Assembly (NCBI GenBank): GCA_030843315.1 | Contig: JAUUPT010000002.1 | Coordinates: 71,185 to 135,184, forward strand | Source: Bacteroidaceae bacterium | GTDB taxonomy: Bacteria > Bacteroidota > Bacteroidia > Bacteroidales > Bacteroidaceae | Length of the DNA: 64,000 nucleotides | Reading direction: 5' to 3' | Part shown: piece after piece, positions 1 through 9,830 of the stretch | Layout of the letters: each line of letters begins with the position of its first letter | How positions within the stretch are numbered: position 1 is the first letter of the stretch | Made by a program: the position numbers and the translations under genes | The notes under the pieces: generated by a model | Databases searched by the model: none | Seen by the model: only the letters and a program-made list of their open reading frames with translations | What the model was told of the DNA's origin: nothing

Positions 1-551
1 GGATAGAATTCTTCTTCAGTGCCTTCAAGTTCGTGCTCGAACATCGGAATTTTCTCGCCGAAGTTGATGAAGAGGCGGTAGTAGAAGAAGGCTCTCAGAA
101 AGCGTGCTTCGGCGATACTGCTCGCTTTGGTCTGCTTGATGCTTTCATCGTCGTTGTCGGGCACTTTGGGAATGTTATCCAGGCATTGGTTGCAATAGTT
201 GATGCTGGTATAGAGGTTGGTCCATTCGTCGCGGGGCACGTAATTGGTCGATTCATTGTTATACATAGCAAGTTGCATCCAAGCGGTCACGTCGGGACGG
301 TAATCCAATTCATCGCTGCGGAAGTTGTCAATTACAATATAGCGCTCGAAAGGTTGTGCCCATGAGATGGTAGGCTGCAAGCCGGCATAGGCAGCGGTAA
401 GTCCTTTTAATATGTCAGATTCGCTCTTCCAGAAGTTCTCAGGGCCCAGTGAGTTGGGGTTTCTGTCCTCATCGAGGAAGTTTCCGGTGCATGAAGAGAG
501 TGCCAGACCTCCTAAGACAGAGGCGCACAATAATATATTCTTTAATTTCAT
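1..551 (-). CDS. SusD/RagB-family outer-membrane lipoprotein, partial (C-terminus beyond window)
   Basis: This is the N-terminal part (about 183 residues) of a SusD-like glycan-binding lipoprotein; the 3' end lies left of the window. The start is the ATG whose complement ends at 551. A lipoprotein signal (MKLKNILLCASVLGGLALSSC) puts the acylated Cys at residue 21, followed by the typical early SusD text FLDEDRNPNSLGPENFW and SESDILKGLTAAYAGLQ. Further on, helical TPR-like SusD sequence (YTSINYCNQCLDNIP, EARFLRAFFYYRL) is clear. SusD proteins sit on the cell surface and cap the partner SusC barrel to capture glycans. It lies 29 bp downstream of the susC gene on the same strand, so the two form one operon. 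The substrate cannot be inferred because the downstream enzymes are outside the window. Confidence 0.9.
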   Translation of the reverse strand, partial: MKLKNILLCASVLGGLALSSCTGNFLDEDRNPNSLGPENFWKSESDILKGLTAAYAGLQPTISWAQPFERYIVIDNFRSDELDYRPDVTAWMQLAMYNNESTNYVPRDEWTNLYTSINYCNQCLDNIPKVPDNDDESIKQTKASSIAEARFLRAFFYYRLFINFGEKIPMFEHELEGTEEEFY

Positions 552-580
552 AATCATCTGTTTTTTAAAGTTTAGTTCAA

Positions 581-3500
581 TTAAAATCCGAATTTAACGC
601 CAGCCATGAGAGTGCGGCACAGAGGTGATGAAGCATAGTCATAGCCCATGCGGTCAATACCGCCGTTAGTAGAGGGGTCGTAGCCACTGTAGCCGGTGAT
701 GGTGAAGAGGCGTGTGCCACCTACGTAGAGGCGGAGGTTGCTGATGCCCAATTTACCGCAAACTGTGGAGGGTAGGTTATAACCCAACTGTAAGTTGTTC
801 AAGCGGAAGAAGTCACCTCGTTCGATGAAACGATCGGAAGTGCGGGCATTTTGGTTCGGGTCACCGTATACGGCACGGGGAATGTTGGTATTGGGGTTCT
901 CTGGAGTCCAGGCTTTCAGTGCATTCCTACCATAGTTGAACTTGGTGTCCATACGTTCCAATTGGTATTTGGTATAATTGTAGCGGTCCACGCCGAGGTC
1001 GCCGTAGAAGTTGGCTACTAAGTCGAAATCCTTGTATTTCAGTGTCACGTTGAAGCCAATAGAAGCTTTGGGGCAACCGTTGCCCAGAAGTTTTTTGTCA
1101 TCGCTGTCCAGCATGCCGTCACCGTTTTGGTCTACGAAACGGAGGTCACCGGGTTGTGCGTTGGGCTGCATGGGAATCCAGTTGCCTTTGCTGTCTGTGC
1201 GTCCGTGTGATTCCTTCCAGAGTTTGGCTTCTGCTTCGTTCTGGATAATGCCTGCGGTCTCGTAAGCCCAGAATTCACCGAAATAACCACCCACATAGGT
1301 GCGTGAAGCACCATATTCGTACATGTAGTTCGGGTCTGCCATCGATTTCAGTTTACTCTTGAAGTGGCTCAGGTTGAAATCAAGGTCATACTTGAAGTCT
1401 TTACCTGCATTGCCGTGGTAAATCAGTTGCATTTCCATACCGGTGGTGCGCAGTTTACCATCGTTTACTGTAAGCGCACCGTAACCGGTAGACAAACTGA
1501 TATTCTTTTCGGAAAGCATGTCCTTGGTATCTTTGATATAACCTTCAATTGAGAATTCCAGTTTATTGTTCCAAAGGCTCATGTCTACACCTATGTTCTT
1601 GTAGAAGGTAGTTTCCCACTTGATATTTCTTGAGGGGAGGCTGCGTACCGCATATCCTTGATTCACATTTGTGCCGTTGAAGGGGTAGTTGATGTCATCA
1701 GCGTTGGAGTCCAATTTGGGAATGTATAGATAAAGAGGAACTGATTGGTTACCAAGGGCTCCGTAGCTCATGCGTAATTTGAGTGAATTGACAGTTTCTT
1801 TCAAGTTTTCCCAAAAAGGTTCGTTGGCTATGTTCCAACCCAGTGATACGGAGGGGAAGAAACCCCATTGGTTGCCGTGGGCAAAGCGTGAAGAACCGTC
1901 ATAGCGGAATGAAGCCATCAGCATGTAGCGCATTTTCCAGCTATAGTTCAAACGACCAAACACGGAGCGCAAGCCACTACGGGTCTTTTCGCCTTGTACA
2001 CTATAATCTTTTCGTGCCTGACCCAAGATGGACATCTCGTTATTCTCGAACTCGGAGCCCGATGCACCCAACAGGTCGTAAGTATTTTCTTCTTGTGATG
2101 CACCCAGCAAGACAGTGAAGTCGTGGCTGTCCTTGAGAGTGAAGTTGTAATTAGCGGTCAATTCCAATAGGTCGTTGATACTCTTGGCTCGAGTTTGCGA
2201 CAGAGAAGCGCTCTCGTTCCATTTCATGGCACCCAGCTCATAGGTGGGTTTGAATACGCGAGTTTCGCGGAAAAGGAGATTACGACTTGCTTGTGCCTTG
2301 ATTACCATTCCCTTGATGGGCTCGAATTGCAGATATCCCGATGCTTTAAGGTAGTCGGTGGCACGGCTGTTTTCAATCAAGTTGTTATAACCTACCATGT
2401 TGGCAGCGTCACTCATGTTCATGCCGGGAATAGCACCACCGTATCCGCCGTCACAATCTTTGTCGTACAGGCGTGCAATAGGTTCCATGTTAGTTACTTG
2501 GTATATGCCGGGGAAACCTGAGTTGGCTTCCATTTCCGATTCCCAACGGCTGTAGTTTACCGATTCGCCCACTTTGAACTTGCCGCGTTTCATGTCCGAA
2601 TTCAGGCGGAAACCATACTTTTCATCACCTGTACCGGTCACGATGGCCTCGTTCTTTGAATAGAACACGGACAAAGCTACGTTGGCGTTTTCACTGCCGC
2701 TGGTGTAACCCACATTGTATTTCTGTGCGAAGCCGTTGCGGTAGTATTCGTCCTGCCAGTCGGTGTCGCCGAATTGTGTGGGGTCTTTCTCGTAAGCCGC
2801 AATGTAAGCAGGCCAGTTTTGGGGATTTTGACCGGCATTTGTGCGGGCCATCTTAGCCATATAGATAAATTCTTCGGCATTACAAACATCAAGTTTTTTG
2901 ACAATCTGGTCCACTCCCCAGTAGGCTGAGAAAGTGATTTTGGGTTTGGATTTGGCACCGCGGTAAGTCTCAATCAGAATGACGCCTGCAGCGGCGCGTG
3001 CTCCGTAGATAGCGGCGGTGGCGGCATCTTTTAATACGGACATTGACTTGATATCTTCGGGATTCAGGAAACTCATATCACCCGGAACTCCATCGATAAT
3101 CACCAGCGGAGAGTTGTCGGTTCCGTAAGTGGTTACACCGCGCACTTGCAAGCTGGGAGTAGAACCGGCGGCACCGCTGCCAAAGTTCACAATCAAACCG
3201 GGAGCCATACCTTGCAGGGCAGTCTCGGCATTGGCCGTAGGTATGTTGTTCAGTTTATCGCCTGATACGGAACTTACCGAACCGGAAACGTCTGATTTCT
3301 TTTGTGTACCGTAACCGATAACGACTACTTCGTCCAGTACTTCAGTATCCTCTTTCAAGGTTACTTTCAGATTCTTTTGACCATTCAAGGGAATTTCTTG
3401 GGTTGTATAGCCCACATAGGAAATAACAATTGTAGCTTTAGGAGAAACACTTAATAAGAAGTTACCGTCAATGTCGGTGATTACTCCATTCGTAGTACCT

Positions 3501-3658
3501 TTTTCTAATACACTGGCACCGATTACGGTTTCGCCGGTTGCATCGACCACAGTACCCGTCAACTCAATGTTCTGTGCTAATACGCTTACAGGGAGCATAA
3601 AAGCAAAGAAAAAAAGCAGTTGAATTACTCTTTCTTTGAAATAGTTACTTTTACTCAT
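581..3658 (-). CDS. SusC/RagA-family TonB-dependent outer-membrane receptor
   Basis: A 1025-residue TonB-dependent transporter that imports glycans (or peptides) through the outer membrane with its SusD partner. A signal peptide covers about residues 1-28 (cleavage after VLAQ). A carboxypeptidase-regulatory-like beta domain (about 30-115) precedes the TonB-box region LDEVVVIGYGTQKKSDVSGSVS. The plug domain (about 120-225) carries the hallmark IIDGVPGDMSFLNPEDI and VLKDAATAAIYGARAAAGVI, and the rest is a large beta-barrel ending in an aromatic residue (AGVKFGF). Length is normal for SusC. It is the first gene of a susCD operon read to the left. No anti-sigma/sigma pair, HTCS or SusR regulator is seen next to it. 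Confidence 0.95.
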   Translation of the reverse strand: MSKSNYFKERVIQLLFFFAFMLPVSVLAQNIELTGTVVDATGETVIGASVLEKGTTNGVITDIDGNFLLSVSPKATIVISYVGYTTQEIPLNGQKNLKVTLKEDTEVLDEVVVIGYGTQKKSDVSGSVSSVSGDKLNNIPTANAETALQGMAPGLIVNFGSGAAGSTPSLQVRGVTTYGTDNSPLVIIDGVPGDMSFLNPEDIKSMSVLKDAATAAIYGARAAAGVILIETYRGAKSKPKITFSAYWGVDQIVKKLDVCNAEEFIYMAKMARTNAGQNPQNWPAYIAAYEKDPTQFGDTDWQDEYYRNGFAQKYNVGYTSGSENANVALSVFYSKNEAIVTGTGDEKYGFRLNSDMKRGKFKVGESVNYSRWESEMEANSGFPGIYQVTNMEPIARLYDKDCDGGYGGAIPGMNMSDAANMVGYNNLIENSRATDYLKASGYLQFEPIKGMVIKAQASRNLLFRETRVFKPTYELGAMKWNESASLSQTRAKSINDLLELTANYNFTLKDSHDFTVLLGASQEENTYDLLGASGSEFENNEMSILGQARKDYSVQGEKTRSGLRSVFGRLNYSWKMRYMLMASFRYDGSSRFAHGNQWGFFPSVSLGWNIANEPFWENLKETVNSLKLRMSYGALGNQSVPLYLYIPKLDSNADDINYPFNGTNVNQGYAVRSLPSRNIKWETTFYKNIGVDMSLWNNKLEFSIEGYIKDTKDMLSEKNISLSTGYGALTVNDGKLRTTGMEMQLIYHGNAGKDFKYDLDFNLSHFKSKLKSMADPNYMYEYGASRTYVGGYFGEFWAYETAGIIQNEAEAKLWKESHGRTDSKGNWIPMQPNAQPGDLRFVDQNGDGMLDSDDKKLLGNGCPKASIGFNVTLKYKDFDLVANFYGDLGVDRYNYTKYQLERMDTKFNYGRNALKAWTPENPNTNIPRAVYGDPNQNARTSDRFIERGDFFRLNNLQLGYNLPSTVCGKLGISNLRLYVGGTRLFTITGYSGYDPSTNGGIDRMGYDYASSPLCRTLMAGVKFGF

Positions 3659-4116
3659 GTGAATAAGTTTTAAGGTTAATAATTGGGTTTTTCACGATGC
3701 TAAATTATGAATCATTAAGAAAGACAAAGAATAAATAGCGCCTACAAATGACCTACAAAAAGGATTTCTTAACAGATTTGTAATCTACAAATATATTCTT
3801 AATAACCTGATAAATAGTGATATAACGAATATATACATATCTACAAAACGGTATGTGAGAAAGGCCATGCTAAATAAGTGTTTATAGCCTTTTATGCTAT
3901 CTCTCTATTACTAATTATCGGGAAGTATTCATCATATTCTGTCTTTCTGCTAAAGTTATCGTTACAGGGTTCATCGCATTCATCGATTTGCGGCAAAGAC
4001 GTTACAGCAGGGTAATAGCGGATTTAAACTCAACCATAAGTTCTTAAAATCTCAATCACCTGTTGTTATCCCCTCAATTCTCCGGCTTTATCCGGTGAAA
4101 ACAGCGAGTTAAGAGT
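3659..4116. other. Non-coding leader region upstream of susC
   Basis: This AT-rich interval lies between susC and the 22-bp repeat array. I find no convincing gene on either strand. It should hold the susC promoter and 5' untranslated region (read leftwards), but I could not pick out a clean TAnnTTTG element. Confidence 0.4.
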
Positions 4117-4226
4117 GAACGACTGGAGTTGTTCGATCGGCCGACTCCAGTTGTTCGATCGGCCGACTCCAGTTGTTCGATCGGCTGACTCCAGTCGTTC
4201 AGCTGAACAACTCCAGTCGTTCACTT
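4117..4226. repeat. 22-bp intergenic repeat array A (about 5 units, overall inverted)
   Basis: Two identical consecutive 22-bp units (4141-4162 and 4163-4184; each begins CCGACTCCAGTTGTTC and ends GATCGG) are followed by two diverged 21-bp units (4185-4205, 4206-4226) and preceded by a related unit (4117-4140). The outer ends are inverted: GTGAACGACTGGAGTTGTTC at about 4115-4134 is the reverse complement of GAACAACTCCAGTCGTTCAC at about 4204-4223, so the whole array could fold into one long stem. It lies downstream of the terminator at 4360-4396 and upstream of susC. Confidence 0.8.
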
Positions 4227-4359
4227 TAAACTCTTTAACAAAGCAGGGATAAGCAGGTGACTTTCATCTATTAAGAAGCATTGTTCTACTTGAGAAAAGT
4301 TGCTTTTCACCCGGTAAGGGTTATTTTGTAGTTTAGACTGGTATAAGAAGAGGGATAAA

Positions 4360-4396
4360 ACAGAAAAGCAGCATCCTAAAAGGTGGAATGCTGCTT
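4360..4396 (-). terminator. Hairpin terminator after the toxin-antitoxin remnant
   Basis: AAAAGCAGCATCC and GGAATGCTGCTTTT form an imperfect inverted repeat (one bulged base) around a short AAAAGGT loop. It ends in T runs on both strands, so it can terminate transcription arriving from the right (minus strand). It starts directly after the truncated toxin start, which suggests that a deletion brought it there. Confidence 0.7.
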
Positions 4397-4436
4397 TTGG
4401 CAGGGCAAAGTCTGTCAGCTCAATTTCGTACTTCAT
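4396..4436 (-). pseudogene. Truncated Txe/YoeB-like toxin remnant (N-terminus only)
   Basis: The ATG at 4436 overlaps the stop of the antitoxin remnant (TGATG), the usual arrangement in type II toxin-antitoxin operons. The first residues, MKYEIELTDFAL, resemble the start of RelE/YoeB (Txe)-type toxins as I recall them. After about 12 codons the homologous text ends and the frame runs into the terminator hairpin, then through the repeat-bearing region to 4221 (71 codons, no recognisable family). I read this as a toxin gene deleted after its first codons. The family assignment rests on a short match plus the antitoxin context. Confidence 0.45.
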
Positions 4437-4579
4437 CAGTATTCAAATAGCTCTTTACGAAGGGCAGAAGTTAATTTTACTATTTGCCCGTTCTAAGCTT
4501 GTTCACTTGACTTCACAATGTCCTCTATATTGCGGGGATCATCGAAATAAGGGTCATTTGAAGGGCTTACATTTATCAT
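4436..4579 (-). pseudogene. Antitoxin remnant interrupted by an in-frame amber codon
   Basis: Reading from the ATG at 4579 gives MINVSPSNDPYFDDPRNIED, continuing IVKSSEQA, then TAG, then in the same frame NGQIVKLTSALRKELFEY and a TGA at 4438-4436. Without the TAG it would be a small (47-residue) protein of the SPSxDPYFxDPRN type, which I recall as antitoxins paired with Txe/YoeB toxins in Bacteroides. The stop overlaps the start of the truncated toxin. Two separate lesions (nonsense in the antitoxin, deletion in the toxin) mark the module as dead. The family call is from memory of sequence patterns. Confidence 0.5.
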
Positions 4580-4771
4580 ATCTCAAATATTACTATATGT
4601 ACCATATAGTGTACACAAAAATAAGGCTTTATATTTAGTTAAACGAATAAACCTATATAAATTAGGTGAAGGCTTGAAATCGGATTTATTCCTCGCTTTC
4701 ACCACCATTGTCTACCAGCAGGTGGTTGTGGTGGGTGATGAAGGGGTGAACCCCTTTTGAAAACTATGAAA

Positions 4772-6394
4772 TTAGATGTTCTGCAAGTAGTCCGTCAGGT
4801 CTTCTTCTGAGGAGAGGTTCAGGGATTTGCGCAGGCGGTAGCGGTTCATGTTGATGGTCTTGGGGGTGGTACCGGTCAGCATGGAAATCTCTTTAGTGGA
4901 CAGGTTCACTCTTAGCAGGGTGGCAAGATACTTCTCGCCCTGTGTCAGTTTGGGATGGAGGGTTACTAACCTTTGCAGGAATTCGTTGTTTTTATCTTCG
5001 ATGTTCGTCAGTAAGGCGCTGTTGGTCTTGTCGCCGCTTTGGCACTGGCTGATAAAGGTATTGATTCTTTTCAGGTGGGGGACGAGGTTGGGGGCGTCCA
5101 TTTTATAGCCTTCCTTCACCATTTCGCGTATTTTATCCAGCAGCTCGTTGCGGCTTCGCAGGAAGACGGCGAAGCTGGTGGCTTCCTGGCGGCTGGAATG
5201 CAAGGCGTTCTGTACATTCTGCAATTCCAATTCTTGCTGGTGCAACTTTAGTTCCGAGATTTCATGTTCGGACATTTCCAACTGGTAGCGGGCTTCTACC
5301 AACTGGACGTCTTTCCGGCGTTTGTACCACTTATACAGGAAGATGCTGACGGCTATGCCGAGTGCCAGTACGCTGCCCAAAAGCCACAGATTGCGTTTCA
5401 GTATCTCAATCTTGTAAGTCTGCTCCTGCATTTCGGTGGTATACTTCTGGTCTTGGTATCTTTTATAAGAGATTTCTTGTTCGATGTTGCGCAGTTTGTT
5501 GCTGCTTTGCAGTTCTCTTCTAAGGTGGTACATCTTCTCGAGGTATTTATATGCCTGGGCGTAGTCACCTATGGCGGAATATACCATGGCGGAATACTCG
5601 TAGTTGTCGCATATCAGTTCGCGGGCACCGATGTTATGGGCGTATTCGTAGGCTTTTTGCAGAGCTTCCAGGGATTGGGAGTACCGCTTGCCGTAGTAAT
5701 ACTGTTTTCCCATATTGTTGTAGTTTTCTCCGAGAGCCCATTGGGCATCTAAATTCTTGTTGATGGTGATTGCTTCTTGGATGAAAGTGAGTTTTTCTTC
5801 TGTATCTCCTCGGTAGAGGCAGAGGTTATTCAGATTCGCTGCAATCTCTTTCAGGTTCCGTTGGGCGCGGTTGATGGCGAGGGCACGCTGGAAAAACCGT
5901 TCGGCAACCACAAACTCGCCGAGGAAGTGGTGCATCACTCCGCGCTCGTTGTAGCAGCCGGCTATGGAGGTGGAGTCGCCGATGGCTTTGAAGATGGAAG
6001 TTGCCTTGTCGTTCAGTTCGATGGCTTTGTTGTAGTCGCCCAGTTTGCTGTACACGCGTCCCATGAGGGAATAGAGTTGGGCATTTTGCTTCTTGTTGGT
6101 AGGGGCAATATACTTCTGAGTGTCGTACAGGTTCTTGATGCTTAGGTCGAAATTGCCCAGTAGCTGCTCGGCCTGGCAGTAGAGCAGCATGGCTTGTGCG
6201 CGGGTTTCGTTGGGTTCATCTTCGGGAAAGAGGGCAGCAGCTTGGGAAGCATAGTAGGATGCTTGTTTGGGGTTGTTATACAAATACCGCTGAGCCTGCT
6301 CAATCAGTGTTTGGGCTTGTTTTATATCTTGAGCTTGTAGTGAGGATGCTGTCAGCAAGAAACTGGCAAGTAGTAGATATAGCACTTTCTTCAT
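4772..6394 (-). CDS. TPR-repeat membrane protein with C-terminal LuxR-like HTH
   Basis: A 540-residue protein with a signal peptide (about 1-21, ending SSLQAQ), a periplasmic array of tetratricopeptide repeats (about 25-310; for example [20 protein letters not shown] and [19 protein letters not shown]), one transmembrane helix (about 332-355, [19 protein letters not shown]), a coiled-coil (about 360-410) and a C-terminal helix-turn-helix resembling LuxR/GerE domains ([20 protein letters not shown]). This architecture is common in Bacteroides and suggests a membrane-bound one-component regulator that couples a periplasmic signal to transcription; target and ligand are unknown. A TAnnTTTG element at 6412-6419 lies 18 bp upstream of the start. 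It is read toward the dead toxin-antitoxin remnant. Confidence 0.8.
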   Translation of the reverse strand: MKKVLYLLLASFLLTASSLQAQDIKQAQTLIEQAQRYLYNNPKQASYYASQAAALFPEDEPNETRAQAMLLYCQAEQLLGNFDLSIKNLYDTQKYIAPTNKKQNAQLYSLMGRVYSKLGDYNKAIELNDKATSIFKAIGDSTSIAGCYNERGVMHHFLGEFVVAERFFQRALAINRAQRNLKEIAANLNNLCLYRGDTEEKLTFIQEAITINKNLDAQWALGENYNNMGKQYYYGKRYSQSLEALQKAYEYAHNIGARELICDNYEYSAMVYSAIGDYAQAYKYLEKMYHLRRELQSSNKLRNIEQEISYKRYQDQKYTTEMQEQTYKIEILKRNLWLLGSVLALGIAVSIFLYKWYKRRKDVQLVEARYQLEMSEHEISELKLHQQELELQNVQNALHSSRQEATSFAVFLRSRNELLDKIREMVKEGYKMDAPNLVPHLKRINTFISQCQSGDKTNSALLTNIEDKNNEFLQRLVTLHPKLTQGEKYLATLLRVNLSTKEISMLTGTTPKTINMNRYRLRKSLNLSSEEDLTDYLQNI

Positions 6395-6411
6395 GGCATT
6401 GCTTATTTCTG

Positions 6412-6419
6412 CAAATCTA
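6412..6419 (-). promoter_or_regulatory. Bacteroides-type -7 element for the TPR/HTH gene
   Basis: On the minus strand the sequence reads TAGATTTG, matching TAnnTTTG. No clear TTTG -33 element is visible, so this is only a candidate. Confidence 0.4.
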
Positions 6420-6461
6420 ATTATTTTTCCTTAAAAGTCCGATTTACCTTCGGAAAGATTT

Positions 6462-6469
6462 ATCTTTGC
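6462..6469 (+). promoter_or_regulatory. Bacteroides-type -7 element for rnhB
   Basis: TATCTTTG matches TAnnTTTG and sits 21 bp upstream of the rnhB start codon, giving a very short leader. The -33 element is not obvious. Confidence 0.4.
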
Positions 6470-6490
6470 TGTCCAAATATAACAATATAT

Positions 6491-7096
6491 ATGTTATTAC
6501 CTTATCTGAATAAAGATTTAATAGAGGCTGGTTGCGATGAAGCCGGTCGTGGTTGTTTGGCGGGTGCGGTGTATGCTGCCGCCGTCATCTTGCCCAAGGA
6601 TTTCGAGAACGAACTGTTGAACGATTCCAAGCAACTGACTGAAAGACAACGTTATGCCCTGCGCGGGGTGATAGAGAAGGAAGCCCTAGCATGGGCGGTA
6701 GGCATTGTCTCTCCCGAAGAAATCGATAAAATAAATATCCTCAATGCTTCCATCCTTGCCATGCACCGCGCCGTAGACCAGTTACAACTGCGCCCGCAGC
6801 ATTTGCTTATCGATGGCAACCGCTTCAAGAAGTATCAAGACCTGCCGCATACTACCGTTGTAAAAGGGGATGGAAAATATCTCTCCATTGCTGCCGCCTC
6901 TGTCCTTGCCAAGACTTATCGCGATGACTATATGAACCGTCTGCACGAAGAGTTTCCCTGTTATGACTGGGACCACAACAAAGGTTACCCCACTAAAAAG
7001 CATCGCGCCGCCATCGCGGAACGGGGAACTACTCCCTATCACCGTATGACGTTCAATCTGCTGGGGGACGGGCAGCTGTCGCTGGATTTCGGATAA
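6491..7096 (+). CDS. rnhB: Ribonuclease HII
   Basis: A 201-residue RNase HII, which removes RNA from RNA-DNA hybrids and single ribonucleotides from DNA. The N-terminal signature [20 protein letters not shown] supplies catalytic Asp16 and Glu17; LLIDGNRF (about 103-110) and [21 protein letters not shown] (about 126-146) give the remaining acidic metal ligands. The start at 6491 gives the normal family length. It is transcribed divergently from the TPR/HTH gene and convergently with corA, whose stop lies only 7 bp away. Confidence 0.96.
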   Translation: MLLPYLNKDLIEAGCDEAGRGCLAGAVYAAAVILPKDFENELLNDSKQLTERQRYALRGVIEKEALAWAVGIVSPEEIDKINILNASILAMHRAVDQLQLRPQHLLIDGNRFKKYQDLPHTTVVKGDGKYLSIAAASVLAKTYRDDYMNRLHEEFPCYDWDHNKGYPTKKHRAAIAERGTTPYHRMTFNLLGDGQLSLDFG

Positions 7097-7102
7097 GCGT
7101 CT

Positions 7103-8029
7103 TTAGAACCACTTAATCTTCCTGAACCATACAAATGTTAACGCCGATAGTATAGCCGAGAGAAGGATAATCAGTACGAACGCATGTGGGAAACCTTCCA
7201 AGTGAATATCCACATTCATGCCGTAGAAACTGGCTATCAATGTAGGAATCATCAGGGTGATGGAAAGGCTGGTCATGCGTTTCATGATGGCATTCACGTT
7301 GTTGGAGATGATGGAGGCAAAGGCATCCATGGTTCCCGTGAGGATATCACTGTAAATATTTACGGTATTGTATGCCTGTTTTAGTTCGATGACCACGTCT
7401 TCCAGTAGTTCCATATCGAGGAAGTTGGTATCCTGGAAGATTTTCTTTAATCGTCCTATCATTACCTCGTTGCCACGAATGGAGGTATTGAAATAAACCA
7501 GCGTCTTTTGGAGCTTCATCAACTGGAGCAGGTCTTCGTTGCGGATGCTTTTCTCCAGTTCTTTCTCAGCGGTGGCTACGTCGTTGTTGATTTGTTTCAG
7601 ATACTTCAGGAACCAAGCGGCGGAAGAATAAATGAGCCGCAGAATCAGATCCAACTTGTTGTTTACTACAATACTTTTCCGGCGGGTGTGCAGGATGAAG
7701 TCTGAAATCATTTCCGTGTGATGATAACACACCGAAACGATGATTCCGTCGTTGGTGATGATACCGATGGGGACAGTGATGAAGGGAACACCGTGCTGGT
7801 TGCTCTGCATCGGAATACGCAGGATGGTGAGCAGCCAGTTATCTTCTGTCTCAGTACGCGGGCGTTCGTCCACGTCGGCTATATCTTCCAGAAATGATTC
7901 GGGAACTCCCAGTTCTTGGGTGAGGAATTGGAAATCGTTGTCGTCAGGGCATTCCACGTTTACCCAGCAGTTGGGCTGCCACTCATTTTTTTCGATAAAG
8001 CCATTTTCGCTGTAGAGATACTTTCTCAT
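7103..8029 (-). CDS. corA: CorA-family divalent cation (Mg2+) channel
   Basis: A 308-residue CorA/MIT protein: a large cytoplasmic N-terminal domain, then two C-terminal transmembrane helices. The first ends in the diagnostic YGMN motif (SFYGMNVDIHLEG), and the second is HAFVLIILLSAILSALTFVWF. The N-terminal text (LTQELGVPESFLEDIADVDERPR) and the acidic loop fit Bacteroidetes CorA. I chose the ATG at 8029 over one 45 bp upstream because AGGAGG stands 8 bp before it. It probably mediates Mg2+ or Co2+ uptake; substrate cannot be read from sequence. Confidence 0.92.
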   Translation of the reverse strand: MRKYLYSENGFIEKNEWQPNCWVNVECPDDNDFQFLTQELGVPESFLEDIADVDERPRTETEDNWLLTILRIPMQSNQHGVPFITVPIGIITNDGIIVSVCYHHTEMISDFILHTRRKSIVVNNKLDLILRLIYSSAAWFLKYLKQINNDVATAEKELEKSIRNEDLLQLMKLQKTLVYFNTSIRGNEVMIGRLKKIFQDTNFLDMELLEDVVIELKQAYNTVNIYSDILTGTMDAFASIISNNVNAIMKRMTSLSITLMIPTLIASFYGMNVDIHLEGFPHAFVLIILLSAILSALTFVWFRKIKWF

Positions 8030-8212
8030 GTTTAGCCTCCTTTCTTTAAGTGCGGACGGAGGTATTGCGACCAACGGCTCCGTTCGCTTTAATGGTGAAT
8101 ACTATTGCACGTTCGCGGGATTGAATCGTCCATATTTACTATTTTTAATTTTTAAAGCGGAGCAAAAGTACATAAATCATTTGAAACAGTACGCTTTAAC
8201 CGCTGTTTTTTG

Positions 8213-8220
8213 TAACTTTG
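8213..8220 (+). promoter_or_regulatory. Bacteroides-type -7 element for gpmI
   Basis: TAACTTTG matches TAnnTTTG and lies about 80 bp upstream of the gpmI start. The -33 element is unclear. Confidence 0.4.
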
Positions 8221-8298
8221 CACCGCGAAAATGGCTCCTTTTAATATAGAACGTTTTCGGTATAGAAAAAGATTGTACAATTAAATTCAATGAATATT

Positions 8299-9813
8299 AT
8301 GAGTAAGAAAGCCCTTTTAATGATTCTTGATGGCTGGGGTCTCGGCGATCAAGGCAAAGACGATGTGATTTTCAACACGCCTACTCCCTACTGGGACAGC
8401 CTGTTGGCTGCTTATCCGCACTCCGAGCTTCAGGCAAGCGGTGAGAACGTTGGTTTGCCCGACGGACAGATGGGTAACTCCGAAGTAGGTCACCTCAATA
8501 TCGGTGCCGGACGTATTGTTTACCAGGATTTGGTAAAGATTAACCGTGCTTGTGCCGACGGCAGCATCCTGAAGAATCCGGAAGTTGTTTCTGCTTTCTC
8601 TTATGCCAAAGAAAACGGCAAGAGCATCCACTTCATGGGATTGACTTCCAACGGTGGTGTGCACAGTTCTTTCGGCCACTTGTTTAAACTTTGCGATATC
8701 TCCAAGGAGTATGGCGTTGAGAATACTTTCATCCACTGCTTTATGGATGGCCGTGATACCGACCCGAAGAGCGGTAAAGGCTTTATCGAACAACTGACTG
8801 CTCACTGCGAGAAGTCGGCTGGTAAGATCGCTTCCATCGTAGGCCGTTTCTATGCTATGGACCGCGACAAACGTTGGGAACGTGTGAAGGTGGCTTATGA
8901 CCTGTTGGTGAACGGTGAAGGAAAGGTTGCTTCGGATATGGTTCAAGCTATGCAGGAGTCATACGATGAAGGTGTTACGGATGAGTTCATCAAGCCGATT
9001 GTCAATGCAAACTGTGACGGTACTATTAAGGAAGGCGATGTAGTTATCTTCTTCAACTACCGTAACGACCGTGCCAAGGAATTGACCGTTGTCCTTACTC
9101 AGCAAGATATGCCGGAACAGGGCATGCACACTATCCCGGGCCTGCAATACTATTGCATGACTCCGTACGATGCCTCTTTCAAGGGTGTTCATATCCTCTT
9201 CGACAAGGAAAATGTTCAGAATACGCTGGGCGAGTATCTGGCTGCTGAAGGCAAGACTCAGCTTCACATCGCCGAGACAGAGAAGTATGCTCACGTTACA
9301 TTCTTCTTCAACGGCGGTCGCGAGACTCCGTATGATGCAGAAGAACGCATCCTGGTTCCGTCTCCGAAAGTAGCTACCTACGACTTGAAGCCGGAGATGA
9401 GCGCTTACGAAGTGAAAGACAAGCTGGTTGAAGCAATCAACACTAAGAAGTTCGACTTCATCGTTGTGAACTATGCCAACGGTGATATGGTAGGTCATAC
9501 CGGTATTTACGAAGCTATCGAGAAAGCTGTAAAAGCTATCGACGAATGTGTGAAAGATACCGTAGAAGCAGCCAAAGCCAACGATTACGAAGTTATCATC
9601 ATTGCCGACCACGGTAATGCCGACCACGCCTTGAATGAAGACGGTACTCCGAACACCGCCCACTCACTGAATCCTGTTCCCTTTGTTTATGTAACAGCGA
9701 ACAAGGATGCCAAAGTTGAAAACGGTGTACTGGCAGACGTTGCTCCTTCTATCCTGCATATCCTGGGAATGAAGCAGCCGGCTGATATGACGGGTAAAGA
9801 CTTGATAAAGTAA
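8299..9813 (+). CDS. gpmI: 2,3-bisphosphoglycerate-independent phosphoglycerate mutase
   Basis: A 504-residue cytoplasmic glycolytic enzyme interconverting 3- and 2-phosphoglycerate with two Mn2+ ions and a phosphoserine intermediate. The alkaline-phosphatase fold is marked by MILDGWGL (metal ligand Asp11), the nucleophile in [14 protein letters not shown] (Ser61), [18 protein letters not shown], and the second metal set [12 protein letters not shown] and ADHGNADH near the C-terminus. I chose the start at MSKKALL; an in-frame ATG three codons upstream (8290) is possible. It is a single gene followed by a strong terminator hairpin at 9831-9900. Confidence 0.97.
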   Translation: MSKKALLMILDGWGLGDQGKDDVIFNTPTPYWDSLLAAYPHSELQASGENVGLPDGQMGNSEVGHLNIGAGRIVYQDLVKINRACADGSILKNPEVVSAFSYAKENGKSIHFMGLTSNGGVHSSFGHLFKLCDISKEYGVENTFIHCFMDGRDTDPKSGKGFIEQLTAHCEKSAGKIASIVGRFYAMDRDKRWERVKVAYDLLVNGEGKVASDMVQAMQESYDEGVTDEFIKPIVNANCDGTIKEGDVVIFFNYRNDRAKELTVVLTQQDMPEQGMHTIPGLQYYCMTPYDASFKGVHILFDKENVQNTLGEYLAAEGKTQLHIAETEKYAHVTFFFNGGRETPYDAEERILVPSPKVATYDLKPEMSAYEVKDKLVEAINTKKFDFIVVNYANGDMVGHTGIYEAIEKAVKAIDECVKDTVEAAKANDYEVIIIADHGNADHALNEDGTPNTAHSLNPVPFVYVTANKDAKVENGVLADVAPSILHILGMKQPADMTGKDLIK

Positions 9814-9830
9814 GTATATAATTATTTTCA

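Noticed and set aside
4117..4226. CRISPR array
   Set aside because: Units follow each other directly with no unique spacers, the units are degenerate, and no cas gene is in the window. The same holds for the arrays at 19129, 37097 and 49434.
4221..4436. An intact 71-residue gene
   Set aside because: Only its first about 12 codons look like a toxin start; the rest is a terminator hairpin and non-coding sequence translated by chance.
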